Shown piece after piece: positions 45,561 to 59,911 of a stretch of DNA of 64,000 nt. Within the stretch, counting starts at the first letter, position 1, and every line of letters starts with the position of its first letter. The position numbers and the translations under genes are program-made. A model generated the notes under the pieces. It was given only the letters and a program-made list of their open reading frames with translations. It ran no database searches and was not told the DNA's origin. Source of the stretch: Panulirus ornatus (taxonomy: Eukaryota; Arthropoda; Malacostraca; Decapoda; Palinuridae); the NCBI RefSeq assembly GCF_036320965.1, contig NC_092257.1:16267413-16331412 (forward strand), in the 5' to 3' direction.

Positions 45561-48404
45561 TTGTTAGATTATCTCATATGTAAAATAAACTGCCAACAGG
45601 GTGAAGAGCATGAGAAATAAGGAAGTAAGAATGCATGAAAAACATTGTGATGGAAAGGTTGATAAATAGCATGGAAAGACAATGAAAGCAGGACTTCAGA
45701 ATCTTCCAAATGAGAGCTGTAAGGGAAGGTGGAAGATGCACGAGAAATACTTAAGGAAAGTATTGTAGGTTGAGCTGAGATGTGTGGGAGAGATGAGGAA
45801 TAAGCATGGAGCAATGAGAAAGGTAAGAAGACAATCAGAACCAAAATTCCTATCAAGGCTGTGCTCAGTGATGAGAAATTCGAGGGGAAATGAACTGACA
45901 ATAGGTAAAGAGCTGCAAAGAAAAAGAAAACTAGAATTGTATGGAACACCAGAAAATATAGATGGAGTATAGAAGGAGTACGTAAGTAAGAGATGATGCA
46001 GGGATGAGGTTGGGTAGATAACCCTCAAATCCTACAGAAGCGTTTAAAAAAAAGAATGAAAGGAACACTGTGGAATTACTGAAAGTTAAGGAACGTATGA
46101 CAACTACTCTGAGTCATAGAATGCATTGTCACTCACAGTTTTCCTTTTAGATTCGTGCGTTGCGCCACCACACTTATGATTAGCAACTGGTTTGGGGGAA
46201 GATGGCATGAGTTCACACACTGACCCAGGAGGAAGATTTTGGTGGAGACAGACATGTTCGGTGGGAGAGCATCAGAAAGTATGTTGCTAAGAACTCCATA
46301 TGTAGAGTACACTCCAGATACGCGTGTCATCGGTTCTAAGATAAGACTGTAACTGATATTAAGATGTAAGATATTACTATTAACCATTGTCCTTTTAACG
46401 ACCCGGGCACACGTATTTGTGTGGCGCTGTTTGTATGTCCGCATGTACGTATTTTTGGTACTCGTATTGCTGGAATGAATGACCTATGGCATCCATAAGT
46501 ATCAAGCAAGAATTCACTTTTTTAAAGGCTTTGCCTCTGTAACAACGAATTACTATCCTCTCTCAGCCCGATTAACATGCTAACTAGTACTAGACGACGG
46601 AGGATGAGTTATATAACAATATACACCAAGTGAACTGTCAGGATGAGTATCAATGAATGGATTATATGACAGTGTTATATTAGGGAACTACTTATAGTAC
46701 GTAGATTAAGGATACATCTCACGCATCTGAGATGGGATATTGCCATCGGGGAAATACGTTGTCAATTCACCAATTTAACAACACAAGTGTAGAATGGTAT
46801 AAGGCGTTACGGTAATTCTGTTGACCAAGTTTGCATTTGATCTCTTCGTCCTGAACAGCAAGCAGGGAGCAGAGTCGTGAGTATATAATGGCCCCGGCTT
46901 TAGTAAAGCAACGACGCTATCATAGGGTTTCATGATCCTTTTGAATGGGTCAATCTTGAGAGACAAATTATGGTATTTGCGTGGCATGGGGTAGCCTAGA
47001 GCTTTAATTAACCTTCACTGTTGGGTAGGGTTGCCTCGTACTCCCCAACGGGAATGATTATTTACACGTCTATTTGTCTGCGTAAAATAGCTTTATGGTA
47101 ACCCATGAAATCATCTACTGTCATATAATTTGACCACTGTCTCAATTAACTGGATGGAGTCGAGCAAGTAATTATATCGACATTCGTTATGACCGGGGGA
47201 AATGCAACGATGTTTCAGTTCTTTATATACTCAAGAGATGGCAGCACTACCTCAAAACGCTTCCAAAGATTAATATGATTTATGATCATTTGAGGAAGGT
47301 ACATTATCTTCTCTTGCATTTTAGCCCGTATTCTAATGATCTTAAACTACATGTGGTCTTATTTATCTTACTGATGATGAATATCTTTAAGAAAACTTCA
47401 TACCACTGGCAGTGCTGTCGAGGGACCCGTGGTGAAAGTTAAGAACGTATCTGTGTTCAGCCACTCATCCTGGAGTGTCACTAGTGAGCAATGTCAGTGC
47501 GGACGTGATTTATCTTATCTCTTGGTGAATTGTAAAGGGATGTGACCAAGTGGAGTTCTACAGGACATTTGAGAAGCAGATATGAGGCCTGCAGACGGGC
47601 GAAGGCAGCCCGTAGGACTCCTGCTGGTAGGGTTGTGGGCAGCGTCTTGGCTGGGATCAGCCTTTCCAGGCAAGTTACACTTCTGTTGTTCACTTAACGG
47701 TAAAGTAAGGTGTGCGATGGCGTTGATTGAGACAACTTTCCTTTATTTGTAGTAACCTGCCTGCTGCTATTGATGGCTGGGTCTGCGAACCAGCTCGATA
47801 TGTGTGGAATAGAGCCATAAATTATGTGTTATAGTTGATGTCTGACATTTGTACATAGAATAGGAAAATGGTATCGTTCAAGGATACCGAGGGAGAAAAA
47901 AAAGAATTTCCTGTATTTCATCCTGTACTTCCTAGATTCGGCCGTTTCATAGATTTGATAATGAACACAAGAGAATTACATGATGCATGTACTTCCATTG
48001 TTTCGTAATCGTGTACAAAATCTCATTTGGGACTAATTATGTCCATTGTATTTGTGATACAACATGGCTGTGTTGATTTTGGCTGTTGAAGTCCTCATCT
48101 TCATTACTAATTAAACTAGATAACTTTGCAGTATAGTTACGTCAAGTTTACGCTGTAGCAGTAATTAAAAGGGCAATTTAAGATGATAATGTAAGAATGT
48201 TCATACGAGGAAATGAAAATTAGATCGGTAATTTGTCACAGAAGAACAGCGATGTAGAACAAAGCATATGTTACCATAATGTTCAATAGATTGATCATGG
48301 TAATCATCAAGTAGTAGAATTAGTTTTCGTTAATGTTGCTTCATTTTAACCCCATTGTCTCTCAGAGAATGCTACGTGGTTTGATATAGCCTTACCATTG
48401 GCAG

Positions 48405-48407
<3 letters not shown>

Positions 48408-48477
<70 letters not shown>
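48408..48477. repeat. AT microsatellite
   Basis: Uninterrupted (AT)n. Confidence 0.95.
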
Positions 48478-48482
<5 letters not shown>

Positions 48483-48689
48483 CCTGTGTTCTGTACTCAT
48501 ACGACACGTTCCTCAATGTCTGACTGTAGCTCGTTCGAAGTAGTTCATATTTTGTAAGACTACAGGTGTAAAAGATGACTATTAAGACCAAATTTAACAG
48601 AGAGATACCATTGGATATCTTCCTAACTTACGTTTATATCACGTTCACCACACCAGACTTGAGTTGTGTACCCGGTAGTGCCCGTGATC

Positions 48690-48872
<183 letters not shown>

Positions 48873-48914
<42 letters not shown>
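48873..48914. repeat. GT microsatellite
   Basis: Uninterrupted (GT)n. Confidence 0.95.
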
Positions 48915-48915
<1 letters not shown>

Positions 48916-48919
48916 CCGT

Positions 48920-49700
48920 TTTCAGAAGTACACGATACTAAAAGGAAAATTAGGTCAATGTTTTGGAAGACTTATCAGCCCATAGACATTCTTAAGAGCC
49001 GGAATGATGAACTGTCGTGGACACACAGAGAGAGGATTGCAACCAACAAAATAAAGAAACTAATGCAATTCTTGACGTCCAGAAAACGGAACAAACAACA
49101 CAATTGTGTGAAAATGATTTAAACCTGCGTGCAGGAGGGACACATCAGCCAAGGGGTGTATAAGGTCTAACGCCAGCCAGGATCATGGTTTGATTTTCAT
49201 CCTTATAGCACACACACACACAAACATGTTGTCATGCAGTGGCTCTATGCATGTGAGATTGCATGGCGTCATGAGACGATGGCTGGAATATATCCGTGTG
49301 ATCACCTATCTATTGTTGATGCACCGGGTCAGCCATCTTTCTCAGGACCCTAAGGGTGGGACGCCCTTTGGTCACGTCTCTCCCAGAGTTGGGATAGGAG
49401 GCGCCTGGTCACGTCTCCCCCCGGAATCTAGGGGATGCGACACGCCTGGTCAGGTCACCCCCCCAGGATCTGTGTGTGTGTGTGTGTGTGTGTGCTATAC
49501 ACCTGGTCATGCCAACGCCCCCAGGTTCTGTTGGTTGGGACGTGGCCACATCATGGTCTGTATCCCATGTTGTGGTATCCCTCCCTCCCTCCGTCCTGCA
49601 TCCCATTTCATGATATCCCCGTTAGCACCTGTTGGCCTTGGGACCCCGCCCGCTCGCCCGCCTGGCTGGCTAGAAGCAGGATCGGGAGGAGATGGTCTGA
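48920..49700. other. Unique stretch with a diverged repeat
   Basis: ctggtcacgtctcccc-like words recur at 49368-49510 around a short GT run (49469-49494). No gene is recognised. Confidence 0.45.
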
Positions 49701-49704
49701 ATCA

Positions 49705-49925
49705 AGGCCCCATACCACCACTACCACCACTACCACAGCTACCACCACACCTCTCACAGCTACCACCACATCTACCACCACACCTACCACAGCTACCACC
49801 ACACCTATCACAGCTACCACCACACTTACCACAGCTACCACCACACCTATCACAGCTACTACCACATCTACCACCACACCTACCAAAGCTACCACCACAC
49901 CTACCACAGTTACCACCACATCTCG
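49705..49925. repeat. ACC-rich minisatellite with a 21-bp unit
   Basis: Units such as accacacctatcacagctac plus c, mixed with 12-base forms. It produces a long proline/threonine-rich frame that is not a gene. Confidence 0.85.
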
Positions 49926-49969
49926 ATCCCATACCATTAAATCTCAACTCGCCATCACTCTTGCCACGC

Positions 49970-50062
49970 GCCATACTCGCCTCCCTCCTTGGCCATACTC
50001 GCCTCCCTCCGTTGCCATACACGCCTCCCTCCGTTGCCATACACGCCTCCCTCCGTTGCCAT
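49970..50062. repeat. 22-bp minisatellite, about 4 units
   Basis: The unit is ttgccatacacgcctccctc plus cg. Confidence 0.85.
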
Positions 50063-50311
50063 GCTATATCTTGCATTAATTACTTTGGCAGTCGGGGATC
50101 TAGGAGCCACGGAATCTTGCGGTGTCATCTTGAGGTGAGGTCATGTGTTGGCTTGACCTGGTTTTACTTTACAAAACACGACGTATCTAGTTTAAACGAC
50201 ACGACATATGTTGTTTCAACGTCTTCCATTCTCTTTTCAAACCATAGCAACTCAGCCATCACAGATAAAAATGCTTCAATGACAGAGAAGAGAAAATTTG
50301 AGGGAATTTCG

Positions 50312-50438
<127 letters not shown>

Positions 50439-50439
50439 T

Positions 50440-50984
50440 TCCGAGCGCAGCGAAAGGGAACGGGGACTGACCTATTTTAGCGTAACGGAAGGTAGGTAAC
50501 GGTGAGGTGAGTTGGGCTGTTTTCGAGGGATAAAGTTACTCCTTTCTGGTCATATATCTGGCGCTGGGAAAGGTAGTAGCCAGGAAGTTGGTTCTCTCAC
50601 AAGAAGGGTCGCCAAGCCTGAGGTAGTGCGTTTGTTGTTCTCTGGAAGTTGGTTTTGTACCGCCCTCGGCGTCTGGAGATATCACTAGGGTTTCCACGGC
50701 CGCTTGGCTCTCTGTTGCTGAGTGGCTGGGGCAGTGTTGTGCCTCCTGTGTCAGCGGTGTGGTTGTGCGTGCTTGGTGGTGGGTTACTGCGTCATCTGGT
50801 CGCGTTTTACTGGGAGGGGAAAAAGAGAGCACGTTTCCCGCCACATCTTGCAATGGTCAGATTCTCTCCTTGTCTTCAAGTAGAGAGTCCATTTTCCTTT
50901 CTTGTCTTGGATTAAGAGTTCGTTTTCTTCGTTGTCTGGGAGTATAGACTGTTGGGCAAGGATCACCTTGTCGTGGACACCCTC
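50440..50984. other. Unique stretch
   Basis: No family resemblance in any frame. Confidence 0.4.
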
Positions 50985-51325
50985 TTTATGTTACCAGATA
51001 GATGGAGGCGCCTTCCACATGTCACCAGAGAAAGGTAGAATCCTTCTATATGGCACCAGAGTGATGGAGACACCTTCTATATGTCGCTAGAGAGGCGGAG
51101 TCGCCTTCTGTTTGTTATTGGAGATAAGGAGACTCCTTCTTTATGGCACCATAGGGATGGAGACGCCTTCTCTGTGTCACCAGAGAGATGGAAGTGGAAA
51201 CGCTTTCTCTGCCTCAGCAGCGAGATGGAGAAGCCTTATGCGTGTCATCGCAGTGATGGAGACGCCATCTGTAGGTCAGCAGAGAGATGGAGACGCCTTT
51301 TGCAAGTCATCATGTAGATGGAGAA
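50985..51325. repeat. ~30-bp diverged minisatellite, about 11 units
   Basis: Units resemble agatggagacgccttctgta plus tgtcaccag, with indels. A matching diverged open frame follows from this. Confidence 0.75.
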
Positions 51326-51329
51326 GCCC

Positions 51330-52568
51330 TTGGGCCGCCGACTGAGCTTGCTGGACGTGACGTAGACATTGTTTACACAAGTCATACCTGAAGGAGGAAG
51401 GGTTACCAACGTTGCATGTTACCACAGGCCAAGGGCAAACAATCTGTCCAGTGGTGGAAGGCAATAGATGTCACCCCAGTTCCATGTTCCACTGGAAACT
51501 TTCACCCACTCCAGGTATTTTTTTTTTTTTAATTGTATTCGTACAATGACTAGAGACATTCGCTTGACCTCTGCCTGGAACCATCTGTCTCCAGACGCTC
51601 ATTTGATATCCAGCTGTGATCCATGTTGTTTACACTCGCATGACCATTCTTTGCCGTTCTCTGACGTTAGACTCTCATTTGATTTCCCATCCTTTCCACA
51701 TACGTACGTCATTGCTATCGTATGTGAAGGCAGATCCTTCGATAGTCATGATGTAATGTTTGATTGCAGTGCAATACTTCCCTCCACGGTCGCAAGTGAT
51801 TGCGATATGAGATAGATTAATGCTCAATGATCATGTAAACAGCAGCTTTAAAGGGTATATAAGTACTTCATGTTTTGCTGTTCGTATTTACTAATTTGAA
51901 TATGATTGCAAATTTACTTGCAATTAAAAGAATTGCCCTGATTGCCAGTGTAGCTTGTCTTCCGCTGTATATTTTGATTTTGATAGTTTCAAATTGAGGT
52001 TTTTAGATCTTTCAGGGATTGCTATAGGGATTATAGTCTCGATCGTACAAGAAATTTAGGAACATTACACTAATTCCATGTCGTCATCTGACTCACCCAA
52101 ACCATTGGTATGAAATTAAACAGGTTATAGTAACAGTTTGAAACCTAGGAGTCTGTCCTTGAGGGCCAGACCTCTGTATAGTAGACCCTAAGTGAAGTGC
52201 TGGGTGTTGAAATCGACAAGACGACATTTGAGATGTATTCAATTGTATTCTTGTATACAGTAGCTTGGGGTGTAGGGTGTCAGGACGGGTTTAGGGTGTG
52301 ATCCTGTAGGGTGTAGACATGTAGTGGGTTTGTGGCTGAAGGGAAAGTAGCTGTTTTGAGGCGAAAGCTTGGGAAATTTCGCCTCATCAGCCCTTGCAGG
52401 GAAAGTCTGGACTCCAGTCCGGTACACTGACAAGGCAAACGACACCATTCCATCACTATTATGGGTCGGCAGTTACGGTCTGGGACGCATCGTTGGGTGG
52501 CGATTGGAGGATTCGTACGTTGTGATGGGGTGTGGGGGGAATTACGTACGACGCGGGTTGTCCAAGAG
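51330..52568. other. Unique stretch
   Basis: No gene or element is recognised; a short poly-T lies at about 51519-51530. Confidence 0.4.
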
Positions 52569-52798
52569 GACGCAAGACAGACGCAAGGCGGACGCAAGGC
52601 AGACTCAAGGTGGAGGCAAGGCAGACGCAAGACGACGCTAGGCAGACGCAACACAACGCAAGGCAGACGCAAGACAACACAAGGCAGACGCAAGACGACG
52701 CAAGGCAGACGCAAGACAACGTAACGCAGACGCAAGACGACACAAGGCAGACGCAAGACGACACAAGGCAGACGCAACACAACGCAAGGCAGACGGGG
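52569..52798. repeat. 21-bp minisatellite with half-units
   Basis: The unit is aaggcagacgcaagacgaca plus c, with a 10-11 bp sub-periodicity. About ten units. Confidence 0.85.
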
Positions 52799-53025
52799 TA
52801 AACACAGGAGATACCATGTGGAAGCAGAGGCTAAAGTGAACCTTTCCCAGTGTGCGAAATTAAGTTGTTATATCAACCTTTTTTTCTCAATATATTTCTT
52901 TCCGGTGCAATTGCAACTTGCGACATCTGTAGATAGACCAGTTCTTGGTTGCAGCCTCTGAGGTATATTCTCGTGTACTTAGAATTGCACTTCAGTGCGC
53001 ATATTACTCTTTTATAGAAAACGTC

Positions 53026-53030
<5 letters not shown>

Positions 53031-53095
<65 letters not shown>
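53031..53095. repeat. GA microsatellite
   Basis: Uninterrupted (GA)n. Confidence 0.95.
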
Positions 53096-53097
<2 letters not shown>

Positions 53098-53417
53098 AAA
53101 GCATAGGGGTACTAGTAGCTTCTGTATATGGCCATGAATGCTCAGTAGAAAGCTCACTGTTGCCTTTTTAATTGCCACTTAACTAGGCTGGCGACATTAG
53201 AAAGATGTACCCCCCCACATGACTTTGTTATTGTGTTGGCGTGATGGATCGTTAACCTTAATACAGGTAATGTGGGTTAGTGTGGTGGTTTGGGACGCCT
53301 GCTTGCTCTTGTGTGGCCTTGGTGATGTATTTAAGCATTAGGTTAAACACTCCTTTAAACTCTGTTTTTGACCAATTTGACCACCTTCTCTGAAGTCCAT
53401 AGGTGGGTTTGGCTTTA

Positions 53418-53418
<1 letters not shown>

Positions 53419-53471
<53 letters not shown>

Positions 53472-53476
53472 ACACT
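53419..53476. repeat. CA microsatellite
   Basis: (CA)n with cg interruptions at the right. Confidence 0.95.
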
Positions 53477-53519
53477 TTCCACCCCACCAATTTACGTGGG
53501 TTCACTCAGGCGTTGGGTC

Positions 53520-53642
53520 GAGGGAGTGAGTGGAGACTTCAACACGGAGTAGGTAGTGATCAAACACGTCTTTCAAAAGTTCACCTCGATCAACGAAATA
53601 TATCTTGGAATCAAGCTAAATTACTTATTACATATCATATTT

Positions 53643-53645
<3 letters not shown>
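53520..53645. repeat. Direct duplication, unit 1
   Basis: Segments ggagacttcaacacggagta, gtctttcaaaagttcacctc and ttattacatatcatattta recur in the same order at 53722-53862. Both units end in an AT microsatellite, so the duplicated unit is about 200 bp including the repeat. Confidence 0.7.

Positions 53646-53718
<73 letters not shown>
53646..53718. repeat. AT microsatellite
   Basis: (AT)n ending duplication unit 1. Confidence 0.95.
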
Positions 53719-53720
<2 letters not shown>

Positions 53721-53721
53721 C

Positions 53722-53859
53722 GGGGAGTCAAGAGTGAGAGGAGACTTCAACGCGGGGTAGGTAGTGAGCCACGCTTGACAAACGTCTTTCAAAAGTTCAC
53801 CTCGACCCACGAAATATACAACGGAATCAAGTTGAATGATTTATTACATATCATATTTA

Positions 53860-53862
<3 letters not shown>
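53722..53862. repeat. Direct duplication, unit 2
   Basis: Segments ggagacttcaacgcggggta, gtctttcaaaagttcacctc and ttattacatatcatattta match unit 1 with small changes and a short insertion. Confidence 0.7.

Positions 53863-53950
<88 letters not shown>
53862..53950. repeat. AT microsatellite
   Basis: (AT)n ending duplication unit 2. Confidence 0.95.
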
Positions 53951-53952
<2 letters not shown>

Positions 53953-54394
53953 CCGGGGCGTAGCAAATCGATGAAACTTAAGAATATCTGAATTATTGAT
54001 AATAATAATGGAATCACTTTTAAAAGATGTATATGTTGCTGTCATAACCCAAGTGTCGTAAGTTTACATGATGGAGTGAGGAAGTCATCAGTCAATTTTT
54101 TTTTTTTTTTTTTTTACGTCTCCGGACCATTATGCAAATCAGGTAATGTTAGTACGTTTCCCATGCTAATGTAATTGGACAACGGACTCGTGACGAGGTC
54201 GTTAAGTAATTCAAGGCGCCTGTTGGGTCGAAACGACCGCAGGCAGTTTGTTAAAGCTAGGGCCAATTAATGATGTGAATTGAGTGCTGGTTTCTGTTTA
54301 TTTAAGCTGTTAAATTGTAGACGTTCGTGAGTAAATGAGTTATTGCTTATCCCACTGACGTGTCGTGGGGAGGCATTAATTATATGCATGTAGA
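53951..54394. other. Unique stretch with a poly-T run
   Basis: About 20 consecutive T at 54095-54114. Nothing else is recognised. Confidence 0.45.
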
Positions 54395-54700
54395 TTTATT
54401 ATACTTAACCGCCGTCTCCCGCGTTAGCAAGGTAGCGCAAGCAAACAGACGAGGAATGGCCCAAACCCACCCACGTACACATGTATATACATGAACGCCC
54501 ACACACACGCACGTATACATACATATACATTTCAAAGTATACATGCATATGCATACACAGGCATATACATATATAATGTACATATCCATATTCCCCCCCC
54601 CCACCCCCTTCCAGCGAGGGGTTCACACCCCGTCTCTAGCTGTAATGTGTAATGCACCGAAACCACAGCTCCCTTTCCACATCCAGGCCCCACACACCTT
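54395..54700 (-). mobile_element. Tail fragment of the same LINE family
   Basis: It has ccgtctcccgcgttagcaag, ggtagcgcaag, gaatggcccaaacccaccc and, after an internal deletion, tctctagctgtaatgtgtaa and ctttccacatccaggcccc. It runs directly into an AT microsatellite at 54704. Confidence 0.65.
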
Positions 54701-54703
54701 TCC

Positions 54704-54783
<80 letters not shown>
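54704..54783. repeat. AT microsatellite
   Basis: (AT)n between two interspersed repeats. Confidence 0.95.
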
Positions 54784-55122
<339 letters not shown>

Positions 55123-55139
55123 ATATTATATTATGTTTT

Positions 55140-55699
<560 letters not shown>

Positions 55700-56360
55700 G
55701 AGTATCACTAAGGCGATCTAGATGACTTATGAATGAGAGAGCGCGTAGTAAACAAAGAGTTTAAAGGGAGTTGGAATGAATGGGTTTAAATGGCAGAGCG
55801 GCGCAGTTAAATGGGCTTTTATCATTGGCGGAATTTAAAATTTCGCGGTAAAGGACAAAAGTTTAATGCAGTTTATAATTTTGAATTTGAATAATGTAAT
55901 TCAAAGGTTATACTTAGTTCACGACAGCTTTTAACTTACCTTTTAAAGGTTAAAGTTAAAAGAATAGAGTTTGAAGGATAGTCAAATTAACTGACTTTGA
56001 AATTTGTCGCTTTAATGAAAGTTTAAATAGTTTAAATAGAGAGTTTAAAATTTCGCGGTTGTTTGGTGATTTAAAGGAAGTGTTGAATTGACAAATTGAA
56101 AAGTTCGAATTTTGATGATGTATTGCTTTATTTTTTTTCATTTAACTGACAAACTTTAATTGCTAGTGTTTAAATAACATTTTAAACTTATGAGTTGATA
56201 TTTCGCAGTAAGGAGGTTAATGCTTAGATATAGGATTTAAATGGCTTTTTAGTGGATGACGGAGTTAGATGGACGAATTTTAAGTTCGCGTTTGCGTGAT
56301 TGGCTTTAAAGGCTCGTATTTAAATGGCAGTGTTTAAAGGTCCGTATGTACAAGGTTCGT
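55700..56360. repeat. Diverged repeat field with tttaaa and atttcgcgg words
   Basis: tttaaaatttcgcggt occurs at about 55836 and 56045, with weaker forms (atttcgcagt, aagttcgcgt) and many tttaaa words. It has no fixed unit length and no coding frame. Confidence 0.5.
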
Positions 56361-56755
56361 TAAATGACTGTAGTGTAGTTAGACACATCCATATAATTTC
56401 GTATTTAAGTTCATTAAATGTCATATTTCTCAAACTTTAGCAACATTGATGTATAAGAATGCTAAAATGTATTAGTTCTTGATTCTGTACAATCTAACCT
56501 ATAAGGTAATTGTAAGATATATGTCTGGTGGTGCATGTATCTCCTCTGTTGTTGAAAGGGAAGTTCAGGGTGATTCTGGGGTCGAAAATGTCAAAATAAA
56601 TCATTTTAGATGGGGGAATTGCGACACAATCTTGCCAGACATGACAACTGTCTAGTTTTGGCGGGAGGAAGGCATTGCTTGTGACGTCACTGTGGCGCCC
56701 CGCCCCCAGCCTGGCGCAATTGTTGCCATTTATTCGAAACTCACGATTTGTATTG

Positions 56756-56757
<2 letters not shown>
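56361..56757. other. Stretch upstream of the first visible SOD exon
   Basis: A GC-richer patch at 56640-56745 contains no convincing exon. Probably intron of the SOD-repeat gene. Confidence 0.4.

Positions 56758-56821
<64 letters not shown>
56758..56821. repeat. AT microsatellite
   Basis: (AT)n 68 bases upstream of the first visible exon. Confidence 0.95.
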
Positions 56822-56824
<3 letters not shown>

Positions 56825-56889
56825 TATGTAAGTATTCATATATCGTTTAAATGGTAATTAAGACCATATTTTCCCTTTTCTTCCGATAG

Positions 56890-57130
56890 CTGGCACGGAG
56901 GCCACGTCGTCCGTTCTCCTGTACTCGACCTTCTCCTGGGGAGGCCTGCGGGGTAATGCCACCTTCTCCTGGGGTGGCCCGGGCACCAATGTCACCGTGG
57001 AGATCGACGTGGAGATCGCCGGCACCAGCCTGGCCGTAGAGGAGCCCGAGGAGTACAGCTGGGCCATCCATGAGTGGCCAGTGCGGTACGACATCAAGAG
57101 ACGCTGCTCCACCTCCGAGCTGGGCTCCAA
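56890..57130 (+). CDS. SOD-repeat gene, first exon in window (domain A, N-terminal half)
   Basis: The acceptor is a pyrimidine-rich tract ending in gatag at 56889; the donor is aa|gtgagt at 57131. The first two bases complete a codon from an upstream exon that I could not find. The exon reads GTEATSSVLLYSTFSWGG, then NATFSW and VTVEIDVE (beta strands), then WAIHEWPVRYD, where a normal SOD has H-V-H; only the second His is present. A Cys follows (RRCSTSELGSK). Two sequons, NAT and NVT, are visible. It ends two bases into a codon, which fits the next exon. Confidence 0.85.
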
Positions 57131-57499
57131 GTGAGTACAAAGGAAATCACAGTTTTCTTCAGTGTATCATATAAAATCATAGAAAACGGGTGCAAATTCA
57201 TTACAGAAAGTGGGTAATAGATTTAGAGTATTGACTATAGAAAAATGGGTGTATATTCATTGTAGAAAGTGGGATCTGTCGCGTCTCTTCGGCAAGTTGA
57301 CGTTGCCGCAGAATGCCTCGGCCAGGTTCGAGACGGACCAGCTGGACCTGGTCGGCGACGACTCCATCTGGAGCCGCTCCCTCAGGATATCGGGCAAGAG
57401 GACCACCTGTTCTAACCTCCACGTGAGTAACTATGTGAATAATGAGGTAAGATGGAGCCAGTGAGAGTGTTTAGACGTAAGGGAGGAACGGGTAAGGGT

Positions 57500-57578
<79 letters not shown>

Positions 57579-59172
57579 ATACCCATCATATTTCCCCCGT
57601 GGAATTTCTCTAACGGTGCCTTAAAATACCTTTTGTTTATCGATCTGTAGATTCTAGATTAGCCTTATGAAAACAGACAATAAAAAAAAAATTGGCCAGT
57701 GTCTCTCACTCCCTTATCCTGATTGCTCAAAAGGACAGGAGCTTCTGATAGCTCGCCCCTGAGTACCTACCTGTTCTGATTGTCCGAGCCACTATTCTGA
57801 TGACACCATTGCCCCCAGACATTATAAATCCCCCCTTAAACGTTCCGTTTTCCCTCCCCCCCTGAGACAGGGGGTGGGCGGCGAGAGAACATACGAGTCC
57901 AAGTTCCTGAGCCCCATCGGCGGGTCCATCTGGCTGAGGACGTGGGCGTGGGACGTGGGCGTGGCCAGCGACGTAGGGGAGACGAAGGGCACACAGACCA
58001 TCCTCTTCTCGGACGTCTTCAACACTGCCGACGATGACCCGGTCACGGGTGAACACAACTGGTCTATCTTCATCACCGACATCCTTGACGAGCAAGGTAA
58101 GAGACGCCTCCCCTGTCGGGCTCCTCCGTGTGAAATGGTGGGTTCCCCTGTCGGGAGGGGGGTCTTCGTGTAGTGGTGGATCCTCTGTCGGAGTTTCAGT
58201 TTAAACGTTGTTTCCCCTGTCGGGGTCTTCGTTTAAATGTTGGATCCTCTGTCAGGGTCTTCGTTTGAATGTTGGGTCCTCTGTCGGGGGTCTTCATTTA
58301 AACGTTGGTTCCCCTGTCGGGGTCTCTGTTTAAGTGTTAGATCCTCTGTCGGGGTCTTCGTTTGAATGATTGTTCCCCTGTCGGAGTCTGCGTTTAAACG
58401 TTGGATCCTCTGTCGAGGTCTCCATATAAACGTTAGATCCTCTGTCAGGGTCTTCGTTTAAACGTTGGTGCCCCTGTCGGAGCTCCGTTTAAACGTTGGT
58501 GCCCCTGTCGGATCCTCTGTATCTTTGTCCATTATCCTGTCCCTCTCGTCGTAAATTTATCCTTAAGAGGTATATTGACCTAATGTATGCAGTGACACTA
58601 GTTTGACTACCTTGGCCAAAGATTGCACTAACCACATGCCAACTTGTGGGAATAATGATGAAACGTTGAAGGGAATCTTGCAAATGATGATGGATTGTTA
58701 TCAATAAAAGTTTTACATCAAGAAAAGGGGGAAAGGAATTGTCCTCTGTAATGAGGTGGAGTTAAAGCAGGGTCTTATTGCAATTAGCCTGTCTCACAAA
58801 CTGGTTCATCTGGGGGGGATTCAGTGCTTCAAAAGTGTGTGATTCGTTTGTCAGTTATTCGTCCCCTTTCACGAACAATAGGATGGGTCCCGACGCCTAT
58901 TTTCGTGTCTATAATACCTTCGAAGCTTCCTTGCGCCCCCCCCCCCCTTCCATACACGAACATTGTCAAAGAATCCACCGTTTGAGTGTGGGTTACGACG
59001 GCACGACACAGTCTCTATTTTTAGTGAATAGATCAAGAACGAATCAGTCTTACAGTGCTCTGTGGTTCGGGTCTGAGTGATGCTGAAATAGACGGGGCTG
59101 AACGTAGCTCACAACAACATCGTGTCGTGATTTTGGTCTCGTTCCGAACGCTGGTAGGTCAGTGGTGTTTGC

Positions 59173-59249
<77 letters not shown>

Positions 59250-59324
59250 GCTGGTTTGTAAATCCTCAAAAGCTGTTGGCGTTTGTGGTTTGGCCGATGG
59301 CTAATGTACCCAGGTTCACAAGGG

Positions 59325-59401
<77 letters not shown>

Positions 59402-59456
59402 GCATGACCTGAAAACGGTGGGAAACTCGCTTTAATTGAATGCATCTACGAGTCGC

Positions 59457-59487
<31 letters not shown>

Positions 59488-59576
59488 GGAACGTCCTGGG
59501 TTCGAGCCTGGCGGTGAAGCGTTGCGACGCAGTCTTGACGCCTTTGTTACGTCCGAGTTGATTGCGTTGATTGTAA

Positions 59577-59641
<65 letters not shown>

Positions 59642-59846
59642 GGACATCCTGAGCCTCGACCGTGAATAAGTGTCATGTCGACAGACTCCGACATGAATGG
59701 ACGAATTTCAATCGTCAAACGACATCAAGTAAAACGAATTTTGAGATGAATATCGCACCTGTGTTGATAGACATTCAGGAATTACGGTCAGCAGGGGTTA
59801 AGTGCCTCGTCTTTACCCAAAGCTGAGATCAGTTTCGTCAAAGGTA

Positions 59847-59911
<65 letters not shown>

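Larger units (their letters stand above)
42630..48400. other. AT-rich region without long microsatellites
   Basis: Frames at 44165-44536 (minus), 45569-45949 (minus) and 46133-46444 (minus) are open but resemble nothing known and have no exon signals I can defend. Only a small tandem repeat (45325-45385) and a possible repeat end (45480-45560) are seen. Confidence 0.45.

Noticed and set aside
59486..59515. A B-box-like word gggttcgagcc as a tRNA or SINE
   Set aside because: Upstream is a GT microsatellite and no A box could be placed.
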